Source: an uncultured Rubritalea sp.
GTDB taxonomy: Bacteria > Verrucomicrobiota > Verrucomicrobiia > Verrucomicrobiales > Akkermansiaceae
DNA: 64,000 nucleotides
Assembly: GCA_937923145.1 (NCBI GenBank)
Contig: CALAJT010000045.1
Coordinates: 1-64,000, forward strand
Direction of reading: 5' to 3'
A model generated the notes under the pieces. That model saw only the letters and a list, made by a program, of their open reading frames with translations. It was not told where the DNA came from and ran no database searches. Both the position numbers and the translations under genes were made by a program. Below are positions 45,686 to 54,195 of this stretch, one piece after another. How positions within the stretch are numbered: position 1 is the first letter of the stretch; each line of letters opens with the position of its first letter.

Positions 45686-47536
45686 TTACTCCACCGTAAC
45701 ACTTTTCGCTAAATTTCTAGGCTGATCAATTGGGCAACCTTTAAGACGAGCTACGTGGTAAGAAAATAGTTGTAACGCTACAGTTGATGTAATCGTAGCT
45801 GTATATTGTGGACTTTTAGGCACCTCGATATACCAATCACAGTTTGCCTTCGCGTCTTCGTCACCTTCTGTGATAACTCCAAGAACTGGTGATTTTCTGG
45901 CTCTACATTCCTCTACGTTACCTAGAGTTTTTTCTTTACCTGGTCCTTCGTTGAGAAGAGCTACTACTGGCATGCTTTCTTCTAGTAGAGCGATAGGTCC
46001 GTGCTTTAGTTCAGCTGCATGGTATGCCTCTGCATGGATGTAAGAGATCTCTTTGATCTTTAGAGCGCCTTCAAGCGCTACTGGGAAGAGGTAACCTCTG
46101 CCGATGTAGAACATACTTGTATAGTTAGTGAAGTCTTCAGCAATTTTTGCGATATGATCATTCTGCTTTAGCACCTCTTCCACAAGTTCAGGAAGACGGT
46201 GGATTTCTTTAGCGATCTGAATCCCAGCTTCGCGTGAGAGTCTACGGCTTCTAGCGAATTTGAGAGCGATCATGAGAAGCACGGACACTTGGCATGTAAA
46301 TGCTTTAGTCGATGCCACACTGATTTCTGGTCCTGCATGGAGGTAGATGCCTCTACCTGTCTCGCGGGCTATAGTTGAGCCTACTACATTTACTAATCCT
46401 GCTACTAGTGCTCCTTTTTCCTGAGCTTCACGCACAGCGGCTAGTGTGTCTGCAGTTTCTCCTGACTGACTGATGGCTACTACCATGTCCTTACTGCCTA
46501 CGATAGGGTTTCTGTAGCGGAATTCTGCTGCCTGCTCTACCTCAGAGAGCATTCCTGCGAAATCTTCTGTAGCATATTCTCCTACTAATCCAGCATTCAT
46601 GGAGGTGCCACAGCCGATAATAAGAAGGCGTTGTATATCAACTATTTCACGTGGTTCGAGCCCTAATCCAGCTAGGACTGCAGTGCCTTTGTCGAGATCC
46701 ACTCTGCCACGGATACTATTACGAATAGCAGTAGGTTGCTCGTATATTTCTTTGAGCATGTAGTGGTCGTAACCACCTTTTTCAGCAGCATCTTCTGACC
46801 AATCAATATCTGAAGTTTCACGTTTCACGGGTCTCGCATCAAGAGTGCGGATGTCTACTTTCCCACCTTCGATGATTGCAACGTCGTTATCATCCAGATA
46901 GATGACTTGGCGAGTGTGGCTGATGATAGCAGATGCATCAGACGCGACGATAGTTTCATCTTCTCCTAGACCAATTACGATCGGCGAACCTCTTCTAGCC
47001 ACGACCATTTTATGTGGCTCAGCTTTAGCTAGACAGGCTATACCGAATGTTCCTTGTACTTCCTTGAGAGCAGCACTTACTGCCTTTGCTAAATCGTCTT
47101 TATAATGAGAATCGATTAAAAAGGAAAGAACTTCACTGTCTGTGTCAGAGAGAAAGACACAGCCTTCACCTTCTAGCTTCAACTTTAAATCACGGTAGTT
47201 TTCGATGATTCCATTATGCACCAGAGCGATACGGTTTACTCCATCTTGCCCAGCGCCATGCGGGTGAGCATTCGCTGTAGTGGGTGGTCCGTGAGTCGCC
47301 CAGCGAGTGTGAGCGATCCCTACGTGACCAGCTTCGTGAGTAGGATCCTCTTCATAGTTACCAAGAGATTGGACTAGGTTTTCGACCTTTCCTTCCTGCT
47401 TATAAATATGAATGGTATTGTCACTATGGATAGCAATACCGGCGGAGTCGTAACCACGGTATTCGAGTTTACGGAGTCCATTGAGAAGGATGGGAGTAGC
47501 GGAACGGTTTCCTGAGTATGCAATAATGCCACACAT
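45686..47536 (-). CDS. glmS: glutamine-fructose-6-phosphate aminotransferase (isomerising)
   Basis: A 616-residue enzyme that makes glucosamine-6-phosphate. The glutaminase domain starts MCGIIAYSGNR with the nucleophile Cys after Met1; two SIS domains follow (CGTSMNAG and ISQSGETADTL; SVASTKAFTCQ), and the C-terminus ends with LAKSVTVE, the expected C-tail. First step of UDP-GlcNAc synthesis for peptidoglycan and lipid A. The third gene of a glmM-LbH-glmS row. No glmS riboswitch-like structure was recognised in the short 36-base upstream gap. Confidence 0.97.
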   Translation of the reverse strand: MCGIIAYSGNRSATPILLNGLRKLEYRGYDSAGIAIHSDNTIHIYKQEGKVENLVQSLGNYEEDPTHEAGHVGIAHTRWATHGPPTTANAHPHGAGQDGVNRIALVHNGIIENYRDLKLKLEGEGCVFLSDTDSEVLSFLIDSHYKDDLAKAVSAALKEVQGTFGIACLAKAEPHKMVVARRGSPIVIGLGEDETIVASDASAIISHTRQVIYLDDNDVAIIEGGKVDIRTLDARPVKRETSDIDWSEDAAEKGGYDHYMLKEIYEQPTAIRNSIRGRVDLDKGTAVLAGLGLEPREIVDIQRLLIIGCGTSMNAGLVGEYATEDFAGMLSEVEQAAEFRYRNPIVGSKDMVVAISQSGETADTLAAVREAQEKGALVAGLVNVVGSTIARETGRGIYLHAGPEISVASTKAFTCQVSVLLMIALKFARSRRLSREAGIQIAKEIHRLPELVEEVLKQNDHIAKIAEDFTNYTSMFYIGRGYLFPVALEGALKIKEISYIHAEAYHAAELKHGPIALLEESMPVVALLNEGPGKEKTLGNVEECRARKSPVLGVITEGDEDAKANCDWYIEVPKSPQYTATITSTVALQLFSYHVARLKGCPIDQPRNLAKSVTVE

Positions 47537-47572
47537 AATAATTATTTATTTTAGTTAGATGAGTTGTTAAAT

Positions 47573-48430
47573 TTAAATTTCTATTAGATCGGATTGGACT
47601 TCTGCATTCGGTCTTGTAGAAGTCCCTCGCCCTAGTTTTCTACCTGGATATATCGCAGTATGTATACCGGTATGGACATTGTCACCCACTATAGTGCCAA
47701 ATTTTCTGCGTCCAGTGTCTACTAGCTCTTGAGCAGACATAGAGCGGTGGTTTAAGCCATCGTGACGTAGGTTAGAGGTCACAGTAGCAGCACCAAAGTT
47801 GACTCTATTTCCAAGGACACTATCACCCACGTAACTGAGGTGTCCTACTGATGAGCCATGACCGATAATTGAGTTTTTCACTTCTACAGCCTGTCCTATA
47901 TGGCAGTTATCACCAATGGTAGTGTTACCTCTTATATAGCAGTTAGGACCTACTTTACAATTTTTACCAATGATTACATTACCTTCAATAAAGACGCCTG
48001 GTAGGATACGAGTCCCCTCACCTACGATGAGATTTCCTTCGATGTGTGCTGCAGGGCTGACTTCGCCCTCGTAATGAGATTCTGCTATTTCTGCCACCAC
48101 TTGTTCATTCACATAAATGAGATCCCAAGGGTGCAGGATAAGTCGTGATTTAGCTGATGCTATAGTAACTACAGCCGAATTTGAATCTCCTGTGTAAGCA
48201 AGAACTTCATCGTTTTCTGTTACTAATTTTACTGATCCACCCTTTTCTAACAATGTCTGCCAGTCTGCAGGATCTACCCATGCGTTGGCATAAAGTTCTG
48301 CACCATCAGGGGCATTTGCTTGCTGGAGTTCACGTAAGGTTTGATTACCGATGAGTTGCTCAGCAGAAACTTCTCCTTCATAGAGAGGCCAGAGATTACC
48401 TGATTTTATAGGTGCTAAAATATTCATCAT
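47573..48430 (-). CDS. left-handed beta-helix acyltransferase-like protein, GlmU C-domain type
   Basis: About 285 residues from the ATG at 48430; the longer frame uses TTG. The N-terminal ~110 residues are unusual; they do not contain the nucleotide-binding motif of the GlmU uridyltransferase domain. Residues about 120-285 are a left-handed parallel beta helix built from hexapeptides (NLIVGEGTRILPG, NVIIGKNCKVG, NTTIGDNCHIG). The GlmU acetyltransferase His is kept in GHLSYVGDSVLG, and VNFGAATVTSN follows. It may acetylate glucosamine-1-phosphate. Immediate neighbours glmM and glmS supply its substrate, so the pathway link is strong, while the uridylyl step must be elsewhere or use another enzyme. 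Confidence 0.75.
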   Translation of the reverse strand: MMNILAPIKSGNLWPLYEGEVSAEQLIGNQTLRELQQANAPDGAELYANAWVDPADWQTLLEKGGSVKLVTENDEVLAYTGDSNSAVVTIASAKSRLILHPWDLIYVNEQVVAEIAESHYEGEVSPAAHIEGNLIVGEGTRILPGVFIEGNVIIGKNCKVGPNCYIRGNTTIGDNCHIGQAVEVKNSIIGHGSSVGHLSYVGDSVLGNRVNFGAATVTSNLRHDGLNHRSMSAQELVDTGRRKFGTIVGDNVHTGIHTAIYPGRKLGRGTSTRPNAEVQSDLIEI

Positions 48431-48439
48431 TTTCAATTT

Positions 48440-49792
48440 CTAGCAACCTATAGTAGCATTAACTGCATCGCAAATATTCGTAGCGTGAGTGTTAGCTGCT
48501 TCTGCGGACTTAGCTTCTACTAGAACACGGATTTTATTTTCTGTGCCACTATAGCGGACGAGAACACGACCTTCTTTACCCATAGACTTTTCTGCTTTTG
48601 CGATAGCATCTCTGAGTGGTGGATTTTCATGTATAGGAGGTTTTTCCTTCACATTTATGCCATGGAGTTCTTGCGGGTATTCGTCCATGCATGCTGCTAG
48701 TTCTGAGAGTTTCTTGCCGGTGCGCTTCATTATGGAGAGCACTTTGAGAGCACTCATGATTCCGTCACCTGTCGTTGCATTGTCCGAGAAAATAATATGT
48801 CCAGAATTTTCGCCACCTAGAGAATAACCATTCTCTCTCATGGATTCGATCACTTGGCGGTCACCTACTCCTGTAACTGCTAGTTTGATACCATCAGCTT
48901 CCAGAGCATCTCTGAGACCTAAATTACTCATGACAGTAGCCACTAGAGTGTCGTCATGTAACTTGCCTTCTTCTTTGAGAGCCTTCGCACAGAGGCAGAG
49001 AACACGGTCACCAGATATCACAGTTCCATTTTCATCTACGAAGATCACTCGATCAGCATCGCCATCGAAACAGATGCCGATATCTGCTTTGTGCTCAGCA
49101 ACTTTAGCCGCTGCTTTTTCAGGGTGGAGGGCGCCGTAGCCTTCATTGATATTTCGACCATCCGGGTGGACTCCTAGCTTTATAACCTCAGTTCCTAGTT
49201 CATCAAAGATGAGTGGTCCTACGAAATAAGCCGCACCATGAGCGCAATCGAGCACTACCTTGAGACCTTTTAGCGAATGCGTTCCCGCAGCATTCTTGGC
49301 AAATTCAATATATCTTCCAACGGCGTCTTCGATACGAAATGCTTTACCCAAGCCTCTTGATGGACCGGGGTCTGAAAGGTTTGCGTCATTTATAATGCCT
49401 TCGACTTCACGTTCAAGTTTATCACTAAGCTTATATCCATCACCACCAAAAATTTTAATTCCATTGTCTTCGAATGGATTATGTGAAGCAGTAAGCATGA
49501 TACCTGCATCACAGCCCATAGACTGAGTAAGGTGAGCTATCGCAGGAGTGGGCACAGGACCAGTCAAGAGCACCCGTGCACCTTCAGATACTAGACCAGC
49601 AGTAATCGCCGTCTCTAACATATAGCCAGAAAGTCGGGTGTCCTTACCAATAACGACTTTGAGCTTCCCGACGGTATCAGCAGCTAGCACGCGAGCCACC
49701 GCTCTACCTATACGTAGTGCTACTTCCGGAGTGATTGGCCATTCATTTGCCTTCCCTCTGATGCCATCTGTTCCAAATAACTGATTATTCAT
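48440..49792 (-). CDS. glmM: phosphoglucosamine mutase
   Basis: A 450-residue hexose-phosphate mutase. The phosphoserine loop is TASHNPFEDNGIK, the metal site DGDADR (about 240-245), the sugar-binding loop GGENSGH and the phosphate loop RYSGTENKIR. Converts glucosamine-6-phosphate to glucosamine-1-phosphate. Ends 10 bases before the beta-helix gene and is followed by glmS, so the genes for three consecutive steps are together. Confidence 0.96.
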   Translation of the reverse strand: MNNQLFGTDGIRGKANEWPITPEVALRIGRAVARVLAADTVGKLKVVIGKDTRLSGYMLETAITAGLVSEGARVLLTGPVPTPAIAHLTQSMGCDAGIMLTASHNPFEDNGIKIFGGDGYKLSDKLEREVEGIINDANLSDPGPSRGLGKAFRIEDAVGRYIEFAKNAAGTHSLKGLKVVLDCAHGAAYFVGPLIFDELGTEVIKLGVHPDGRNINEGYGALHPEKAAAKVAEHKADIGICFDGDADRVIFVDENGTVISGDRVLCLCAKALKEEGKLHDDTLVATVMSNLGLRDALEADGIKLAVTGVGDRQVIESMRENGYSLGGENSGHIIFSDNATTGDGIMSALKVLSIMKRTGKKLSELAACMDEYPQELHGINVKEKPPIHENPPLRDAIAKAEKSMGKEGRVLVRYSGTENKIRVLVEAKSAEAANTHATNICDAVNATIGC

Positions 49793-49862
49793 GTTAAGGA
49801 TTTAACAAAGCTGAAATACAAAGCAATATCTAACTTAGACATGCTCAAAATTGATTTTTACA

Positions 49863-50171
49863 TTAGCTCCTATTTAACCAATCTAGATACGGTTGGTGAC
49901 CAGATTTGATTTCAATCACGATGAACTCTGGAACATCATAAGGATGAAGTTCAACTAAGCTTATCTCAAGAGCTGTGAGTTTAGACTCAGTAGTTTTCAT
50001 CATCAATAAAACTTCTTTTTCCTCACAAACCTTACCCTCCCACTCATAAATTGACTCCACTGCTGTAACTAAATTAACACAGGCGACCAGCTTCTTCTCT
50101 ACTAATATCCTAGAGACCTCCCTAGCAACTTCGATGCTAGGAAAGGTAGAAAATGCAGTGTAGAACTTCAT
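49863..50171 (-). CDS. cutA: CutA-type divalent cation tolerance protein
   Basis: A 102-residue, trimeric ferredoxin-like protein. Family landmarks: LVACVNLVTAVESIYEWEGKVC and MMKTTESKL, then ELHPYDVPEFIVI. Early work linked CutA to copper tolerance; its true role is debated. Twelve bases separate it from the symporter gene upstream. Confidence 0.93.
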   Translation of the reverse strand: MKFYTAFSTFPSIEVAREVSRILVEKKLVACVNLVTAVESIYEWEGKVCEEKEVLLMMKTTESKLTALEISLVELHPYDVPEFIVIEIKSGHQPYLDWLNRS

Positions 50172-50182
50172 ATTTCAACTTA

Positions 50183-52114
50183 CTAAGATCCTGCATCTAT
50201 CTTGCGTGCGTGCTCTTCGAAGTCCTTAAGCTCTATCTTAATCGCTGGGAATAGAATCCATAGACCGATTAAGTTGAAAAGTGACATTGCGAATAGCATC
50301 GCATCTGAGAAGTCGAGGACACTTCCTAGTGAGAGTGAAGCACCAGCTACGATGAATAGGCAGAAAATAAGCTTATAAATTATCTCTGCCATCTTGCTCT
50401 TACCGAAGATATACGCCCATGCCTGCTGACCGTAGTAACTCCATGAGATCATAGTAGAGAATGCGAACAGAATCACACAAACACTGAGCACCACTGGGAA
50501 CCATGATAAGGCAGTCTCGAAAGCATTCGATGTGAGAGTAATACCGCTAAGTCCTGGATCAGCATTATGCATACCTGTAATAACGATCACAAGACCTGTC
50601 ATGGTGCATACTATCACTGTGTCTACGAATGGCTCTAGAAGAGCAACCAGTCCCTCACTAGCTGGGTGTCTAGTCTTCGCTGCAGAGTGAGCGATAGGAG
50701 CGGAGCCGAAGCCTGCCTCGTTAGAGAATGCTGCGCGTCTCACACCCATAATAAATGCTCCGATAAATCCACCCACTGCTGCTTCAGGAACGAATGCATC
50801 ATGAATGATGGTGTAGAAAGCGGCTCCTATCTGATTAAAGTTTGAGAATAGAACAATGAATGCTGCAATGATGTAAATACCACACATTATCGGGACTAAT
50901 TTTTCAGTCACTTTCGCAATACTGCGGATACCTCCTAAGATTACGATCGCAGTGAATAGCGCTATCACAAGACCGAAGATCCAGCGTTTTTGTGACACCA
51001 CATTCTCAGTATTCTTCACATTTTCCTGAGCTGCCTTTTTTTGAACTGCGATGGCACTGAGCTTAGGTGAATTCTCGTCGAACTGTATTTGATAAGCTAC
51101 TAAACTGGCTTCAAGAGTTTCGATCTGTTGATTGATTTGCGAAACATCAGTTCCAGCTGGCTTATTATCTAAAGTAGTCTTCGTAGTCTTTAGCTGCTTT
51201 TGGGTTGATTTCAGCTTTTTAGAGTAGGCTACTATCTCTGCCTCTTCTTTGTTAATGACAGCTAATACCTTCTTAGCATCCCTGTTCTCATCACTCTGAG
51301 TAACTTCTATGAATTGATCACAAGCTTGATTTACTTGAAACATATTTCCACCACCGAATGATGCACCCACACACATGATAGCAAAGAGTATTGCTAGTGT
51401 CTTTCCTAACCCAGCCATATTGCGCTCCTTGAGACCGTCTCTTAGATAATACATTGGACCACCGCTGACTTTTCCTGTGGCGTCGATCTTACGGTATTTT
51501 ACACCTAGCGTGCATTCGCAGAATTTTGTCGTCATCCCTAGAACACCTATCACTACCATCCAGAACACCGCTCCAGCTCCACCCATACTAATCGCGATCG
51601 CTACACCAGCAATATTTCCGAGACCTACTGTTCCAGAAAGAGCCGCAGTGAGAGCTTGAAAGTGAGTGATCTCGCCAGGATCATCTTTTTTACTGTATTT
51701 TCCTTTTACTGTGCGGAATGCAAGCGGTAAGAGGCGAACATTCACGAATTTGAAGATAAGAGTGAAGAGCAATCCTGCACCTGCTAACCAGATCACGATT
51801 AATGGTAAATTTACATTATCACCATTTCTGTAGGTGAGTTGCTCATCTTCAGCATCCTTCATATCCACACCTGCGAAGATAAACTTGAATGCCCAGTCTG
51901 TGACGGGAGCCATAGCATCATTGATTATCTCATCACCAGACTTCTTTTTCTCAGGAGCTTTGTCTGCAGCTGGAGGTATTGGAGCGGCCGCTTCTGTAGC
52001 GACTGATGACTCAGGATTTATAGACTCAGAATCTGGCTCTTGTCCTGAACTTAGAATAGAGCATGATAGAATTAAGGAGAGTATAAGGAATTTCAGTGAA
52101 ATAGAATTGCGCAT
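50183..52114 (-). CDS. alanine/sodium symporter (AGCS family) with coiled-coil insert
   Basis: About 643 residues from the ATG at 52114. The AGCS signature GTVGLGNIAGVAIAI is at about 165-179 and the core has around 10-11 membrane helices. Two oddities: an N-terminal signal-like helix with an exported acidic/Pro-rich stretch (about 1-75), and, in the loop after VGASFGGGNMFQVNQA, an insertion of about 110 residues (about 275-385) that is Lys/Glu/Gln-rich with heptad spacing (KKLKSTQKQLKTTKTTL). Usual AGCS members have a short loop there. The family brings in alanine or glycine with Na+. Confidence 0.9.
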   Translation of the reverse strand: MRNSISLKFLILSLILSCSILSSGQEPDSESINPESSVATEAAAPIPPAADKAPEKKKSGDEIINDAMAPVTDWAFKFIFAGVDMKDAEDEQLTYRNGDNVNLPLIVIWLAGAGLLFTLIFKFVNVRLLPLAFRTVKGKYSKKDDPGEITHFQALTAALSGTVGLGNIAGVAIAISMGGAGAVFWMVVIGVLGMTTKFCECTLGVKYRKIDATGKVSGGPMYYLRDGLKERNMAGLGKTLAILFAIMCVGASFGGGNMFQVNQACDQFIEVTQSDENRDAKKVLAVINKEEAEIVAYSKKLKSTQKQLKTTKTTLDNKPAGTDVSQINQQIETLEASLVAYQIQFDENSPKLSAIAVQKKAAQENVKNTENVVSQKRWIFGLVIALFTAIVILGGIRSIAKVTEKLVPIMCGIYIIAAFIVLFSNFNQIGAAFYTIIHDAFVPEAAVGGFIGAFIMGVRRAAFSNEAGFGSAPIAHSAAKTRHPASEGLVALLEPFVDTVIVCTMTGLVIVITGMHNADPGLSGITLTSNAFETALSWFPVVLSVCVILFAFSTMISWSYYGQQAWAYIFGKSKMAEIIYKLIFCLFIVAGASLSLGSVLDFSDAMLFAMSLFNLIGLWILFPAIKIELKDFEEHARKIDAGS

Positions 52115-52230
52115 AGTGTGAATGAGATTAGACGTCACAACCTGAGCAATTCTGTATCATCCCTCAAGCAAAAAGGAATTTAACACCCATAAAAAATAGA
52201 TTTGTCAAATTCTAGACTCCCAGACACACA

Positions 52231-52256
52231 AAAGCCCTTGAATTATCAAGGGCTTT
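52231..52256 (-). terminator. terminator downstream of tRNA-His
   Basis: AAAGCCCTTGA (52231-52241), loop ATTA, TCAAGGGCTTT (52246-52256): an 11-bp stem with T runs on both sides. It lies about 15 bases after the tRNA and could also stop transcripts from the other direction. Confidence 0.88.
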
Positions 52257-52270
52257 TTAGAGGGTCAAAG

Positions 52271-52347
52271 TGGGGTGATCGACGGGGCTTGAACCCGCGA
52301 CAACCGGAATCACAATCCGGGGCTCTACCAACTGAGCTACGACCACC
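52271..52347 (-). tRNA. tRNA-His (anticodon GTG)
   Basis: On the minus strand the acceptor GTGGTCG pairs with CGATCAC (one G-T), the D arm is GCTCAGTTGGTAGAGC, the anticodon loop TTGTGAT gives GTG, and the T loop is TTCGAAC. The extra 5' G (position -1, 52347) opposite C73 is the tRNA-His identity feature. CCA is encoded (52273-52271). Confidence 0.97.
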
Positions 52348-52747
52348 ATTACTTTGTCGCTGGCGAAAACTAACTATTTCCGATCAGAAGACAAGACCAA
52401 AATTGTATTTTTTTCACCTTTATATCGAGACTTTTATAGAGAACCTCCGAAGTCATTCATTACAAATACTCTACCCAACACAAGATGGGAAAGAATTTTA
52501 AGGTATAGATGATGATCTATACTGAACTCTTATAACCTACTCCATGTAATCTCCGTTATTTTACTTAGGCTCTCTAGAAATATCGGTCTTCAACTCCATT
52601 ACAACATCTCAAGACCAAACGCTAAACACTAAGTTCAAACTAGATATAACAATAATAACAACGTGCTTAAGCATTATAATTGATATATTGGATTATAATA
52701 ATCATAAGCCGAAAAAAGCTACTATCGACCTGATACAATCAACTAAA
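52348..52747. other. AT-rich intergenic region
   Basis: Between the OmpA-domain gene (ends 52748, minus) and tRNA-His. It should hold the tRNA promoter and the end of the OmpA transcript. No coding potential or repeat was recognised. Confidence 0.5.
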
Positions 52748-54013
52748 TTACTCTACAGGGATAGCCTTAGGTGGCTTCGGCTCTATAGGTGCTGATGGCT
52801 CCAGATTATCCTCTACAGGGATTGCTCTAGGCGGAACAGGTAATTCTGATTCAGAGGGTGGATCTACTACCACTGCTTTTGGTGGTATGATTGGCATCTC
52901 AGGAAGAATGTCATTTCTATCAGACGCTATAGCAGGTGAATTTGGATTTCTGTTAGGTTTAATAATTCTTGGTTTCTTAGCCTGCTCTGGTGGTGGAAGC
53001 TTACGCATTTTGATTTCTACCCTGCGGTTGAGAGCCTGGGCTTTTTGATCACCTGTTTTTACGATTACCTGAGTTTTACCAAAGCCTCTGACGTAAAGCT
53101 TATCTGGACTTATTTTCATCGAATCTACTAACCAAGTTTTCACAGCTTGAGCACGTGCTATAGAGAGTAGTCGATTAGATTCATCATCACCCACTAGGTC
53201 TGTATGTCCTTCTATCCAGCAATACATTTCAGGATTCTTATCAATCAAGAGAACGACTTTCATCATGCTATTTTTAGCGCTTTCTCTTAAAGTTGCCTTA
53301 CCGAATTCGTAGAGTAAATCAGAGCCGATCATTCCTTTCGCTTTGTTCAGATCAGATTGTGAAAGGCGTGACATTTCTGCAAGTGGAGTAAATCCCTTGA
53401 TCACTCCATTTTCAGTGTCTCCCCCTGCCCCTTTGGCTAATTCTTTACTAAATTTATCAGGGTCAAACGTATCTGCATTTTGAATCCCAGCATCAATAGT
53501 GATTTGACCTCGCTCAGGCTTAATAAAATCTTCTGTAGAACCTAAATTTGCAATGTCAGCATTGAGATCTGCACCCGCTGTGAGTTCTTCTGCGGTGGAA
53601 TATGCATCACCTTTTATAGCAGGCATTTCTATTTCGACACTCATCTCAGGCTCATCAATAGTTGGTGAAAAATCTACTTCTAAATCAGTGGGTGCTTCTT
53701 CCAGCATTTCTAACACTTCTAGTATTTCACTAGGGTCTTTAGGGGGAACGATCACTTGATCATCTTGGATTTCTTCTAAATAGTGGCGATCATCCACACT
53801 TCTAACTACTACTTGATCAGTTGCTAATTCTTCCATTTCATCATCACCGCCAAAGTAAACTGGCATCTGATTCATCGCGAACAACACTAGCCCATGACTA
53901 ATTATCGCCAAAACAATGGCAATTCCGACCCATTTAGTCAAATTATCATCCTTCTTAGCCTTAGAAACAGACTTAGACTGAACATTTTTCCAACTGTATT
54001 GTGTCCCTGCCAT
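52748..54013 (-). CDS. inner-membrane-anchored protein with OmpA-like peptidoglycan-binding domain
   Basis: A 421-residue protein. A single membrane helix at about 29-49 (WVGIAIVLAIISHGLVLFAM) follows a Lys-rich cytosolic start, as in TonB or MotB. A long acidic, Pro/Glu-rich stretch (about 60-190) spans the periplasm. The OmpA-like domain is at about 225-340 (GKATLRES, WIEGHTDLVGDDESNRLLSIARA, RGFGKTQ, NRRVEIKM) with the Asp and Arg that bind peptidoglycan diaminopimelate. After the domain comes a Pro-rich tail with repeated PPRAIPVE / PPKAIPVE, unusual for OmpA proteins. It may brace the inner membrane to the wall or act with TonB-like partners. Confidence 0.8.
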   Translation of the reverse strand: MAGTQYSWKNVQSKSVSKAKKDDNLTKWVGIAIVLAIISHGLVLFAMNQMPVYFGGDDEMEELATDQVVVRSVDDRHYLEEIQDDQVIVPPKDPSEILEVLEMLEEAPTDLEVDFSPTIDEPEMSVEIEMPAIKGDAYSTAEELTAGADLNADIANLGSTEDFIKPERGQITIDAGIQNADTFDPDKFSKELAKGAGGDTENGVIKGFTPLAEMSRLSQSDLNKAKGMIGSDLLYEFGKATLRESAKNSMMKVVLLIDKNPEMYCWIEGHTDLVGDDESNRLLSIARAQAVKTWLVDSMKISPDKLYVRGFGKTQVIVKTGDQKAQALNRRVEIKMRKLPPPEQAKKPRIIKPNRNPNSPAIASDRNDILPEMPIIPPKAVVVDPPSESELPVPPRAIPVEDNLEPSAPIEPKPPKAIPVE

Positions 54014-54126
54014 AGTAAATAGTGAATAGATAAGACGGTAGCTGAATGCTAAGTAAGCCTCTCTAGATGCACTATACTTAGCATTTCATGGCGATTTATC
54101 AACTAATAATCCTCCGCCCTGTAAAC

Positions 54127-54170
54127 TAAAAAACTGGTACTACTAGAGTTAAGCCTCTAGTAGTACCAGT
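54127..54170 (-). terminator. strong terminator of rpiB-glyA
   Basis: On the minus strand ACTGGTACTACTAGAG (54170-54155), loop GCTTAA, CTCTAGTAGTACCAGT (54148-54133), then TTTTTTAG. A perfect 16-bp stem about 25 bases after the gene's stop. Confidence 0.95.
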
Positions 54171-54195
54171 TAAAATATTAAATAGCTCTGTATAT

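Noticed and set aside
47537-47572. glmS ribozyme
   Set aside because: The gap upstream of glmS is only 36 bases, too short, and no matching core is seen.
52202-52501. Plus-strand open frame of 99 codons
   Set aside because: It runs antisense through tRNA-His and its terminator.
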